Assembly (NCBI GenBank): GCA_963632245.1
Contig: CAVGTF010000019.1
Span: 1-22,920 of the forward strand
Length of the DNA: 22,920 nucleotides
Source of the DNA: UBA1724 sp963632245
GTDB lineage: Bacteria; Verrucomicrobiota; Lentisphaeria; Oligosphaerales; Oligosphaeraceae
Reading direction: 5' to 3'
Part shown: positions 15,415 through 22,850 of the stretch, in pieces
Layout of the letters: each line of letters opens with the position of its first letter
Position numbering within the stretch: position 1 is the first letter of the stretch
Program-made: the position numbers and the translations under genes
Notes under the pieces: model-generated
What the model was told of the DNA's origin: nothing
The model's database searches: none
The model's input: the letters and a program-made list of their open reading frames with translations, nothing else

Positions 15415-16542
15415 CTACTTATCAACGCCCCCGGTTGCCTCGGGGTAGGTCTCCAGGACCTTCTGGGCGAAAGTGGGAAAGGTTCCGGCCTCCAGGTGCA
15501 TCCGCGCCTGTCGTGCCAGTTCCAGGAAGAAGTGCAGGTTATGGATGGTCATGAGCCGCGCGCCCATGATCTCGTTGACGTGGAGCAGATGGCGGATATA
15601 CGCCTTCGTGTGGTGTTGGCAGGCGTAGCAGGTGCATCCCTCTTGGATGGGCGTGAAGTCCTCGGCGTATCGCGCCGCCTTGACGGGGATGGTGCCCGTG
15701 GGCGTGTATGCGCTACCGTTTCGGCCCATGCGGGTAGGCAGAACGCAATCGAACATATCGATGCCGTTGAGCATTCCCAGGATGAGCTGTCGGGGCGTGC
15801 CTACGCCCATGAGGTAGTGTGGCTTGTGGACGGGCAGTACGGGCGCGCAGTAGTGCAGGGCGTCCAGCATGAGCTTCTCCGTCTCGCCCACCGAGACGCC
15901 GCCCACCGCAATGCCATCGAAATCCAGCTTCTCCAGCTCCAGGACCGCACGCTGGCGCAAATCCTCGTAGATGCTGCCCTGCGCGATTCCGAAGACCAGC
16001 TGGCCCTCCGCACGGGGTTGCTCACGGCATTGCGCCGCCCAGCGCAAGGTCAGATCCAGGGACTTCTCGGCCTCGCGGTGTGTGGCGGGCCAGGGAGTGC
16101 ATTCGTCAAAGCACATCGCCACATCCGAACCGATGGTCCGCTGAATCGCCATGGACTCCTTGGGTCCCATGAAGAGGCTCCGTCCATCGATATGCGACTG
16201 GAATTTCACGCCGTCGGGAGTGAGCTTCCGGAGCTTTGCGAGAGAGAAAACCTGGAATCCGCCGGAATCGGTGAGGATCGCGCGGTTCCAGTTCATGAAT
16301 TTGTGGAGACCGCCCGCCTTCGCCATGAGCTCCATTCCGGGGCGCAGGTTCAGGTGGTAGGTATTTCCCAGGATAATCTGTGCCCCCAGCTCCTCCAACT
16401 CACGGTTGCTGACCGCCTTCACGGTGCCCTGGGTGCCCACCGGCATGAAGATGGGGGTCTCCACTACGCCGTGCGCGGTGGTCAGACGGCCCCGTCGGGC
16501 GTAGCTCTCCGGGTCCTTCGCCAGAATTTCGAAACAGCCCAT
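15415..16542 (-). CDS. tgt: tRNA-guanine transglycosylase (queuine biosynthesis)
   Basis: This 375-aa enzyme exchanges guanine 34 for preQ1 (queuine pathway) in tRNAs with GUN anticodons. The start ATG at 16542 is fixed by a strong AAGGAGGAG 7 nt upstream, 4 nt after the ftsY stop. The longer open frame would lie inside ftsY. Motifs are LTDSGGFQ (Asp92), VGGVSVGE (213-220), the nucleophile region DMFDCVLPTRMGRNG (Asp265), and the zinc site Cys303, Cys305, Cys308 and His334. It ends in tandem TAG TAG stops. The usual bacterial partner yajC is not next to it. It is tightly linked to ftsY instead. Confidence 0.96.
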   Translation of the reverse strand: MGCFEILAKDPESYARRGRLTTAHGVVETPIFMPVGTQGTVKAVSNRELEELGAQIILGNTYHLNLRPGMELMAKAGGLHKFMNWNRAILTDSGGFQVFSLAKLRKLTPDGVKFQSHIDGRSLFMGPKESMAIQRTIGSDVAMCFDECTPWPATHREAEKSLDLTLRWAAQCREQPRAEGQLVFGIAQGSIYEDLRQRAVLELEKLDFDGIAVGGVSVGETEKLMLDALHYCAPVLPVHKPHYLMGVGTPRQLILGMLNGIDMFDCVLPTRMGRNGSAYTPTGTIPVKAARYAEDFTPIQEGCTCYACQHHTKAYIRHLLHVNEIMGARLMTIHNLHFFLELARQARMHLEAGTFPTFAQKVLETYPEATGGVDK

Positions 16543-16546
16543 GACG

Positions 16547-17476
16547 TTACTCCTCCTTGTCGCTCTGGAAGAGTGCGCGAGTGAAGTCCTCGGCATTGAA
16601 GGGCTGGAGGTCATCCAGGGTCTCGCCCAGTCCGATGAAGCGCACGGGGTATCCCAGCTCTTTGCGGATGGCCACCACCACGCCACCCTTGCCCGTGCCG
16701 TCCAGCTTCGTGAGCACCAGTCCCGTAATCGGGAAGAGCTTCCCGAATTCCCGCGCCTGCACCAGCGCATTGGAGCCAATGGAGGAATCCACCGTCAGCC
16801 AAATCTCATGGGGCGCATCCGCCAATGCCTTTCCCGCAATCCGGCGCACCTTCTCCAGCTCCGCCATCAGATCGCCACGGGTGTGCTGACGGCCCGCCGT
16901 ATCCAGAATCACGTAGTCCGCCTTCTGACGAATGCCGGATTTGATGGCATCGAAGGCGACTGCCGCGGAGTCCCCGCCCAGCTTCCCTTCCACCACCGGA
17001 CAGCCCAGACGCTCCGCCCAGATCTGCAGCTGCGTGGCGCCGGCGGCGCGGAAGGTATCGCCGGCACCCAACACCACCTTCTTACCCTGGGAGAGGTAGT
17101 GGTGCGCCAGCTTGGCAATGGAGGTCGTTTTGCCAGACCCATTCACGCCCACCATCAAAATCACCGTGGGGCCCTCCGGATTCACATGCACCGGCGCCAC
17201 CGCGTCCGCCTGCAAAATGGAGAGGATCTTCTCCCTGCACGCCTCGTTGATGTCCGCCCCCGTGGCAATCTGCCCGCGGTCATAGCGATCCTTCAGGTCG
17301 TCCAGGAGCTCCTTCGTCACCGCAGGACCCAGATCCGTGGAAATCAGCGTCTGCTCCAGTTTGCGGTACGTCTCCTGATCCCACGCCTTCACATCACTGA
17401 ACGCCGAGGCAATGCCACGCTGAATGGCCGTGGCAGTCTTCTGAAGACCACTCTTGAAAAAGCTGAATAGAGACAT
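16547..17476 (-). CDS. ftsY: Signal recognition particle receptor FtsY
   Basis: This 309-aa SRP-family GTPase docks ribosome-SRP complexes at the membrane. An N domain covers about residues 20-95. The G domain carries GVNGSGKT (110-117), AGDTFRAAGATQL (138-150), LDTAGR (191-196), TKLDGTGKGG (256-265) and GLGETLDDLQPF near the end. The N-terminal acidic A domain is absent, leaving a short amphipathic start (MSLFSFFKSG), which suffices for membrane binding in many bacteria. VDSSIGSNALVQ replaces the commoner DAxxGQNA wording. The gene follows repeat module copy 4 and has a pyrimidine-rich leader without a Shine-Dalgarno. Confidence 0.96.
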   Translation of the reverse strand: MSLFSFFKSGLQKTATAIQRGIASAFSDVKAWDQETYRKLEQTLISTDLGPAVTKELLDDLKDRYDRGQIATGADINEACREKILSILQADAVAPVHVNPEGPTVILMVGVNGSGKTTSIAKLAHHYLSQGKKVVLGAGDTFRAAGATQLQIWAERLGCPVVEGKLGGDSAAVAFDAIKSGIRQKADYVILDTAGRQHTRGDLMAELEKVRRIAGKALADAPHEIWLTVDSSIGSNALVQAREFGKLFPITGLVLTKLDGTGKGGVVVAIRKELGYPVRFIGLGETLDDLQPFNAEDFTRALFQSDKEE

Positions 17477-17490
17477 CGAAAGTGCAAAAA

Positions 17491-17512
17491 GAAGGAAGGA
17501 GGAGGGAGGAAG
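17491..17512. repeat. Purine-rich tract joining the repeat module to ftsY
   Basis: The plus strand reads (G)AAGGA/GGAGG repeats. It ends in GGAGGAAGTTAGGC (17505-17518), which is identical over 14 nt to 22843-22856 near the right edge. On the minus strand it forms the C/T-rich leader of ftsY. Confidence 0.6.
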
Positions 17513-17515
17513 TTA

Positions 17516-17687
17516 GGCGGGGGTACGGGGGCGGCAGCCCCAGTCCTTTGGGTGCCCGGCTAGGGAAAAGCGCTTCAGGGGCTAGTAGCGTTTTCGGAGG
17601 CGGTAGCCGTACCGCGGCTCCCAGGCCGCGGAAGAGCGCCTGCGACCTTATGAACTAGCCACTAGTCACTAAGCGTTAAGTACTTAC
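17516..17687 (-). repeat. Diverged copy 4 of the intergenic repeat module, between nusB and ftsY
   Basis: This 172-bp unit aligns with the 192-bp tandem unit along its length. It shares the ACGGGGGCGGC block, CCCCAGTCCTTTGGGTGCCC, GGCTAGG, TTTCGGAGGCGG, GTACCGCGGC, AGCGCCTGCG and AAGTACTTAC. The CCGCGGC/GCCGCGG stem is kept (17612-17631) but its loop changes from ACCA to TCCCAG, which argues for selection on structure. The terminal CGGCGC stem is replaced by the palindrome over the nusB stop. Confidence 0.88.
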
Positions 17688-17718
17688 TTATTCCTTCGGC
17701 TCGCCGAAGGAATAAGTA
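17685..17718 (-). terminator. 16-bp perfect palindrome over the nusB stop codon
   Basis: TACTTATTCCTTCGGC and its exact complement are separated by only 2 nt, giving a 34-nt inverted repeat. It covers the last nine codons and stop of nusB and reaches into the repeat module. On the minus strand it is followed by AGTACTTAACGC rather than a T run. It may therefore be an RNA 3' end stabiliser or processing site rather than a classic terminator. Confidence 0.5.
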
Positions 17719-18305
17719 TTGGGCACAGAGGATTTCCGGATGGAATCCAGCACGCCGTTCACGAAGCGCCAGGAGTCCTTTTGGCCGAATTGGTGTGCCA
17801 GATCCACGGCCTCGTTGATGGCGATGCCGGGCATGACCGTTCGCTCTGCGTAGAGCATCTCGTAGGTCGCCAGCCGGAGGATATTGCGGTCCACCAGGCT
17901 GATGCGGGAGAGCGGCCAATTTTTGGCGGCGGCGGAGATCTTCTGGTCCAGGTCGTCCTTCTTCTGACGGATGCCCTCGACCAGCCGTTTGCTGTGTGAC
18001 CAGGACTTCCGGAGTAGCGCCCGTGGCAGTGCGGGTGGGGGCTTGGGGAGATCGGCGTCTGCGGTGACGTCCTCCTCGTGGGGCTGTTCCTGGAAGATCA
18101 GATCCAGAAAGGCATCCAGGGATTCGGGGAGGGGCTCCTCCCAGCCCAGATTCGTCTCCAGGGCATAGAGGAGCTGCAGTGCCAGCCGACGGCTGGTGGT
18201 GCGTTGGAGCTTGAAGGAGCGCGCCACGCTGTCGTTGGCACCGCCCTTTCGCGCGTCCCGGGCACCCTCTTTGGGGGCGCCGCTATTGGAATCAGGGGAG
18301 TTCAT
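17688..18305 (-). CDS. nusB: Transcription antitermination / rRNA processing factor NusB
   Basis: This 205-aa protein has a NusB-like all-helical domain. RRLALQLLYALE opens the domain after a polar 35-residue N-terminal extension. NWPLSRISLVDRNILRLATYEML (two overlapping motifs) and INEAVDLAHQFG form the conserved C-terminal half, with FVNGVLDSIRK at the end. NusB binds boxA with NusE/S10 in rRNA antitermination. It is longer than typical NusB (about 140-160 aa) because of the N-terminal extension and an acidic/proline insertion around residues 72-95. It lies 6 nt after ribH, a common bacterial arrangement. Confidence 0.93.
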   Translation of the reverse strand: MNSPDSNSGAPKEGARDARKGGANDSVARSFKLQRTTSRRLALQLLYALETNLGWEEPLPESLDAFLDLIFQEQPHEEDVTADADLPKPPPALPRALLRKSWSHSKRLVEGIRQKKDDLDQKISAAAKNWPLSRISLVDRNILRLATYEMLYAERTVMPGIAINEAVDLAHQFGQKDSWRFVNGVLDSIRKSSVPNTYSFGEPKE

Positions 18306-18311
18306 GGGGCG

Positions 18312-18803
18312 TTATTTCCCTTTGACGCGGGGGAGCTGACGGAGGAGATTCGCCATCTCGATGGCGGTATTGGCGGCGCTGGCACCGCGGTTTCCGGCCT
18401 TGCTGCCGCTGCGCTCGATGGCCTGCTCGATATTCTCGGTGGTCACCACGCCGTAGATGACGGGGATTCCGGTGGCCAGGGAGATCTGCGCGAAGGACTT
18501 GGAGACCTCCGCGTTGATCATGCTGGCATGCTGAGTGGCACCCTGGATCACGACGCCCAGTCCAATGAGCGCGTCGTATTTTCCGGAGTTCGCCAGTCGC
18601 TGGACGACGAGGGGGATTTCGAAGGATCCGGGGACCCACGCCACCGTGATGTCATCGGGATTGGCGCCGTGGCGGACCAGTGCGTCCTCGGCTCCGGCGA
18701 GGAGCTGTTCCACGAAGATGCTGTTGAAACGGGCGCAGACGATTCCGACCTTCAGACCGGTGGCGTCCATCTTTCCTTCAAGGATGTTGGTAATGCGGCT
18801 CAT
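18312..18803 (-). CDS. ribH: 6,7-dimethyl-8-ribityllumazine synthase
   Basis: This 163-aa protein condenses the ribBA product DHBP with the pyrimidine from the ribD pathway, and often assembles as a capsid. It has VGIVCARFN (19-27), WVPGSFEIP (56-64) and VIQGATQH (85-92), with His92 as the catalytic base. YGVVTTEN and SGSKAGNRG in the second half hold the conserved Arg. The usual VIRGxTxH is VIQGATQH here, an Arg-to-Gln change next to the active site. AGGAG lies 8 nt before the ATG. The gene is 58 nt from ribBA and 6 nt from nusB. Confidence 0.96.
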   Translation of the reverse strand: MSRITNILEGKMDATGLKVGIVCARFNSIFVEQLLAGAEDALVRHGANPDDITVAWVPGSFEIPLVVQRLANSGKYDALIGLGVVIQGATQHASMINAEVSKSFAQISLATGIPVIYGVVTTENIEQAIERSGSKAGNRGASAANTAIEMANLLRQLPRVKGK

Positions 18804-18861
18804 TGCGTGTCTCCTGGTGGGGGGTTGCTTCGAGGCGGTGGATGAAAAGTGATGTGTTTCG

Positions 18862-20049
18862 CTAGAGGAAGTGCTTCATGCGGTCCTTCTTGGTCTCCAG
18901 GTACTTCTTGTCGTATTCGTTGGGCTCGATGACGATGGGCACCCGCTCCACAATCTCCAGGCCATATCCGGAGAGACCGGCGATTTTGCGCGGGTTGTTG
19001 GTGAGCAAGCGGATGCTCTTGATGCCCAGGCACTTGAGTATCTCCGCACCCAGACCGTATTCCCGCAGATCGGGTGCGAAGCCCAGCCGCTCATTGGCAT
19101 CCACGGTATCCAGCCCGCGCTCCTGCAGATGATATGCATGGAGCTTGTTTGCCAGACCGATGCCGCGGCCCTCCTGGCGCATGTAGACCAGCACGCCGCA
19201 ATCCTCTTTGGCAATCGCCTTCATGGCGGCATCCAGCTGTGCGCCGCAGTCGCAGCGGCGGGAGTGCAGGACATCGCCGGTCAGGCATTCGCTGTGGACG
19301 CGGCAGAGGACATTCTCCTTTCCGGCGACCTCGCCGCGCACCAGCGCCAGGTGTTCCAGGCCGGTGGTCTTGGCGGTGAAGCAATGCAGCGTGAAATCGC
19401 CGTAGTCGGTGGGAAGCTTTACGGTCTCGGTGAGCTCCACCAGCCGCTCATTCTTGCGGCGGTAGGCGATGAGGTCCGCCACGCATCCCAGCTTGATGCC
19501 GTGCTTTTCGGCGAAGACCTGCAGCTGCGGCAAACGCGCCATGGTGCCGTCCTCATTCATGATTTCGCAGATGGCGGCGGCGGGGGTGAGGCCGGCCAGG
19601 TGCAGGAGATCCAGGGATGCCTCGGTGTGTCCGGCGCGCGCCAGGACGCCGCCGGGACGCGCCATGAGGGGGAAGACGTGTCCGGGGGAATGGAAGTCTT
19701 TCGCCATGCAGGTGGGATCCGCCAGGGAGCGGATGGTCTTCGCTCTATCCGCGGCGCTGATGCCGGTGGTGGTGCCCTGGTTTACGTCCACCGTGACGGT
19801 GAAGCAGGTGCCCATGGGATCGGTGTTCCGGGTCATTTCGCTGAGTCCCAGCTCCAGGGCGCGCTCCCGAGTGATGGGCGCGCAGAGCAGTCCCCGTGCA
19901 TTGGTGATCATGAAATTCACGGTCTCCGGGGTGATGAGCTCCGCGGCGGCAATGAGGTCGCCCTCGTTTTCGCGGTGCTCGTCATCGGTGATGATGATCA
20001 TCCGACCGTTGCGGAGTTCTTGGATGAGTTCTTCAATGGGGCTGAACAT
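18862..20049 (-). CDS. ribBA: Bifunctional DHBP synthase / GTP cyclohydrolase II (RibBA)
   Basis: The ATG at 20049 gives 395 aa. A TTG three codons upstream is less likely, and neither has a Shine-Dalgarno. Residues 1-200 form the RibB half, with DDEHRENEGD (22-31), TTTGISAADR, DFHSPGHVFPL and GHTEAS (140-145). It makes 3,4-dihydroxy-2-butanone 4-phosphate from ribulose 5-phosphate. Residues 205-395 form the RibA half, with zinc cysteines 255, 266 and 268 (HSRRCDCG), RQEGRGIGL and LLTNNPRKI. It opens GTP to the pyrimidine precursor. The 51-nt upstream gap is too short for an FMN riboswitch and shows none. Confidence 0.97.
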   Translation of the reverse strand: MFSPIEELIQELRNGRMIIITDDEHRENEGDLIAAAELITPETVNFMITNARGLLCAPITRERALELGLSEMTRNTDPMGTCFTVTVDVNQGTTTGISAADRAKTIRSLADPTCMAKDFHSPGHVFPLMARPGGVLARAGHTEASLDLLHLAGLTPAAAICEIMNEDGTMARLPQLQVFAEKHGIKLGCVADLIAYRRKNERLVELTETVKLPTDYGDFTLHCFTAKTTGLEHLALVRGEVAGKENVLCRVHSECLTGDVLHSRRCDCGAQLDAAMKAIAKEDCGVLVYMRQEGRGIGLANKLHAYHLQERGLDTVDANERLGFAPDLREYGLGAEILKCLGIKSIRLLTNNPRKIAGLSGYGLEIVERVPIVIEPNEYDKKYLETKKDRMKHFL

Positions 20050-20109
20050 GGCGTTCAAAAAAAAGGCAGAAGGGGGGAGTTTGGAGTAGTGGGAAAGACG
20101 CCGTCGCGG

Positions 20110-20751
20110 TTATTTCTCGAGAGCGTGTCCGACGATCATGGTGAGGACGGGCTTCTGGTTGGCGGGCAGGGCGAGTTCCCTCTGGATCTCGATGGCATGG
20201 AGGGATCCGCAGCAGACGGTGGAGAGTCCGGTGGCTGCGCAGTAGAGGTAGATGTCCTGGCAGATGGCGCCGGCCTCCACGCCCAGGTAGAAGACGCCAT
20301 TATCGGGCTGGCCGGGCTTCGCCAGGTCGGTGAAGCGCTCGGGATTCATGGTGAGAAGGATGGCGGTGCCGGCATCGGGACCCAGGGTGCCGCGGCCTTC
20401 CATGAGACCCAGGAGGTCCTTTTCGCAGATGGTCTCCAGGGAGTGCGTCAGGGGAAGATACTTCCGGACGGCGTCGCGGCTGACCACATAGAGGGTGAAG
20501 GCATGGCGGTTGAGGGCGGCGGGGACGGTGAGCTTGTCTTCGCCAGGACGGTTGTTGCCGTAGGCGGCCCAGAGGAGATTGGAGAGCTCCTGGTCAGAGA
20601 GTGGCTTGCCACTGTATTGGCGGTTGCTGTGGCGGTTCTGGAGGGACTGCGCCAGGGTGGCGTCCTGGGGGATGGCGGGTTTCGGAAGAGGAGTGGCGGA
20701 GAGAACCATGGCTACGCAAAGAATAGGGAGGATATGAGAGAGGCGAATCAT
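20110..20751 (-). CDS. Exported nitroreductase-family FMN oxidoreductase
   Basis: The ATG at 20751 (213 aa) has AGGAG 9 nt upstream. A longer in-frame extension would overlap the MlaA-fusion gene. Residues 1-20 are a hydrophobic signal-like segment (MIRLSHILPILCVAMVLS). The nitroreductase domain starts with LQNRHSNRQYSGKPLSDQELSNLLWAAYG, where RxSxRxY-type residues bind FMN phosphate. GVEAGAICQDIYLYCAATGL is the conserved central helix of the SagB/ThcOx-like branch. Family members reduce nitro or other electron acceptors. Export is unusual for a flavin enzyme of this fold. Its position directly ahead of the riboflavin genes is suggestive. The substrate is unknown. Confidence 0.85.
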   Translation of the reverse strand: MIRLSHILPILCVAMVLSATPLPKPAIPQDATLAQSLQNRHSNRQYSGKPLSDQELSNLLWAAYGNNRPGEDKLTVPAALNRHAFTLYVVSRDAVRKYLPLTHSLETICEKDLLGLMEGRGTLGPDAGTAILLTMNPERFTDLAKPGQPDNGVFYLGVEAGAICQDIYLYCAATGLSTVCCGSLHAIEIQRELALPANQKPVLTMIVGHALEK

Positions 20752-20797
20752 GTTCAGTGCTCCTAGATGGGGTGTTGGGAATGCGGAAAAAAGGGGT

Positions 20798-22693
20798 CTA
20801 TTTGTCGAGGGCCTGTAGGATGGCCTTCTGATAGTCGGGATGGTAGACATTCCCCAGATGACCGCCGCGGTCGAAGATGTGGCAGCGGGGACCCAGGGTG
20901 GCGGGATACCAGGCTAACTGTTCTGCGTTGATCAGGAAGTCGTTCTGGTTCTGGAAGAGCCGCACGCCGGCATTGCGGGCAAGGTCGTCACCAATGGCCG
21001 CCAAATCGCAACGCGCCGCCAGCTCCTCCAGCGAGGAGGCGGATTCTTCGGGGAAATGCTGGTCCACCCAGGGCTTCAGGATCTTCTCCAGGTAGTCCCG
21101 GTAGGTGAAGCCCAGACACTCGGCAAAGAAGTTGTTCCGGTGGAAGTATGCGGTGGGGTCTTCGCGGAAGAGTCCGCTGGGGGCGACTTCTTCGCGTCCC
21201 TGGAGGGTGGATGCCAGCTTCAGGCGCATGTAGAGTCCCAGGAGCAGCTGGGATTCCTCGCGGGTGAGTGGCGGCACGGGCGAGGGCGTCTCGCCGTCAG
21301 CGGGATTCGCCCAGCGGCCCAAGCGCAACGCCAGGTCGTCCATGCGCTTCTCGCGGGTCTCTTCCGGCCAGGACTCCGCGATTGCGGCGAGGCGGTCGAT
21401 GGTCAGCAGCGCATCCAGCGGGCTCTTCGGGGGATTGATGGCGAGGATCCGCTGGAAGTCTGGGACGTTCTCTGGCTCCCGGACCTGCAGTCTAGCCAGA
21501 TGCAGCGCGTTGAGTCCGCCCAGGGAGTATCCCGCCAGCACCAGCCGCTGCGGGGACTGGATCCGGAAGTGCTCCTGGTAGTCCGCGATGGCGACAGTGA
21601 TCACTTCGGCCAGCAGCCGTGCGTCCTGCGGGAGGTATCCCGGCGGCGGGGGATCGGCGAGCTTCTGGAAGTAGTCGGGGAGGAAGGTGGAGGAGACCGC
21701 CAGTGTATCCCAGCCGCGAGTCCGGAAGAGTTCCGCCAGCGCAGTGACCTCCGAGGAGTTCCGGTGAGTACCAATGCCCGGCAGCAAGACCACCAGGGTA
21801 TCGCCGTCACCGCCCGGATAGCAGGTGTAGGGCACAAAGCCCCGGCCATCCGGCAAAACCGCTTTTCGCTGACGGCTCTGGTAGAAGAACGCGGGATCCC
21901 TCGGCTGCAATAGCAACGCACCGAAGGACTCGTCGGGATCCGCCTCGCCCTCCATCGGCGGAATCGCGGCGAACTTTACCTCCGGATTGCGCGCCAGGGA
22001 GGACGCCAGTCGGAAGAGCTCGTAGTCGTTATACTGGTTGAAGTATCCGTAGAGCTCGGTCTCCTCTTCGACGATGGCATTGGCATCCAGGGTGAGGTAG
22101 ACCCAATTGGCCTCCTTGAAGGTGAGTAGCAGCCGCGGGAAGTTCAGCGGGAAGTCCACCAGCTTTCCCAGCGCATCGCGGGAGGATCCGGGACCGGCGA
22201 AGGGCAGATTCAGGTAGCATCCCTCGTCCATGCCCCACTTCGCCAGGGTTTCGCCAAAGGAGGTCTCCATCTTCGGCATCCCCCAGCCCGTCGCACGATC
22301 CCAGAAGCCCAGGACGCCGGCAGTGGTGTTTACCGCAAAGCGCTTGGTGTCATTCCAGGCATGGCCGCCCTCACCCTGGAAAAGATGATTCAAGACCAAC
22401 AGGGGATAGGAGAGGTTCTCTCCCATGTTCGATAGGCCCCTCCGCAAAAAGCCGGGCGTCAAAAAACGCCAGACCTGCGATACGGGATGCACGACGTCGC
22501 GCTCGAAGCCACGGTTGAAGTCCTGCACCACACGGTTATAGCCCTCCAACGGATCCGGAGTGCGCGACAGCAAGGACGCCGTACCCGCCGGCGCATACAA
22601 GGCGGTCTTGTCCGAAACACAGGAACTCGATAGCGCTACCAATACGAGGCAGAACGCGGAGATAAGGAATAGTGCTGGGAAATGCCTGCGCAT
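20798..22693 (-). CDS. MlaA (VacJ)-like lipoprotein fused to an alpha/beta hydrolase
   Basis: This 631-aa protein begins with a hydrophobic signal ending in a lipobox-like LSSSC (Cys25), so it is probably outer-membrane lipid-anchored. Residues 45-220 follow MlaA: DPLEGYNRVVQDFNRGFERD, then VSQVWRFLTPGFLRRGLSN, RFAVNTTAGVLGFWDRATGWG, FGETLAKWGMDEGCY and LPFAGPGSSRDALG. MlaA removes misplaced phospholipid from the outer leaflet. Residues 295-630 are an alpha/beta hydrolase: an oxyanion stretch LLPGIGTHRNS, nucleophile elbow GYSLGG (Ser390), Asp585 in NQNDF and His612 in GGHLGN as a plausible triad. The substrate, perhaps a lipid, is inferred. The leader lacks a Shine-Dalgarno. Confidence 0.9.
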   Translation of the reverse strand: MRRHFPALFLISAFCLVLVALSSSCVSDKTALYAPAGTASLLSRTPDPLEGYNRVVQDFNRGFERDVVHPVSQVWRFLTPGFLRRGLSNMGENLSYPLLVLNHLFQGEGGHAWNDTKRFAVNTTAGVLGFWDRATGWGMPKMETSFGETLAKWGMDEGCYLNLPFAGPGSSRDALGKLVDFPLNFPRLLLTFKEANWVYLTLDANAIVEEETELYGYFNQYNDYELFRLASSLARNPEVKFAAIPPMEGEADPDESFGALLLQPRDPAFFYQSRQRKAVLPDGRGFVPYTCYPGGDGDTLVVLLPGIGTHRNSSEVTALAELFRTRGWDTLAVSSTFLPDYFQKLADPPPPGYLPQDARLLAEVITVAIADYQEHFRIQSPQRLVLAGYSLGGLNALHLARLQVREPENVPDFQRILAINPPKSPLDALLTIDRLAAIAESWPEETREKRMDDLALRLGRWANPADGETPSPVPPLTREESQLLLGLYMRLKLASTLQGREEVAPSGLFREDPTAYFHRNNFFAECLGFTYRDYLEKILKPWVDQHFPEESASSLEELAARCDLAAIGDDLARNAGVRLFQNQNDFLINAEQLAWYPATLGPRCHIFDRGGHLGNVYHPDYQKAILQALDK

Positions 22694-22766
22694 GGCGAGT
22701 GTTCGGGAACGGTACGACCGTCTGTCAAAGAGCTGTGACTTTCTACGGAAAACAGCAAAATATAAA

Positions 22767-22813
22767 GCGTTGCGGCCGTTTTGACCCGCACTCGGTCAAA
22801 ACGGCCGCAACGC
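22767..22813 (-). terminator. Strong intrinsic terminator for a gene beyond the right edge
   Basis: A perfect 20-bp stem (GCGTTGCGGCCGTTTTGACC and its complement) closes a 7-nt loop. On the minus strand it is followed by TTTATATTTT, so it should terminate transcription coming from the right. It separates that unit from the MlaA-hydrolase gene, whose start is 74 nt further on. Confidence 0.75.
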
Positions 22814-22820
22814 CCCAAAA

Positions 22821-22850
22821 AGGAGGAAGGAGGAAGGAGGAAGGAGGAAG
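22821..22850. repeat. Four tandem AGGAGGA heptamers
   Basis: The plus strand is AGGAGGA four times plus AG. The minus strand is the matching CCTCCTT tract. The end overlaps the 14-nt boundary motif GGAGGAAGTTAGGC, which is identical to that beside ftsY. Confidence 0.8.

Noticed and set aside
16543..16779. N-terminal extension of Tgt to 454 aa
   Set aside because: It lies entirely within ftsY. The strong AAGGAGGAG site fixes the start at 16542.
20050..20109. FMN riboswitch upstream of ribBA
   Set aside because: Only about 60 nt separate the genes and no RFN-like conserved blocks are seen.
18871..20766. A 631-codon open frame on the plus strand across ribBA and the nitroreductase gene
   Set aside because: It runs antisense through two clearly recognisable genes and the gap between them, and has no recognisable motif.
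22723..22728. TTGACA as a -35 box for the MlaA-fusion gene
   Set aside because: No acceptable -10 box lies 16-18 nt downstream. The 13-nt ACGGT-CGT-ACCGT palindrome beside it is too short to call an operator.
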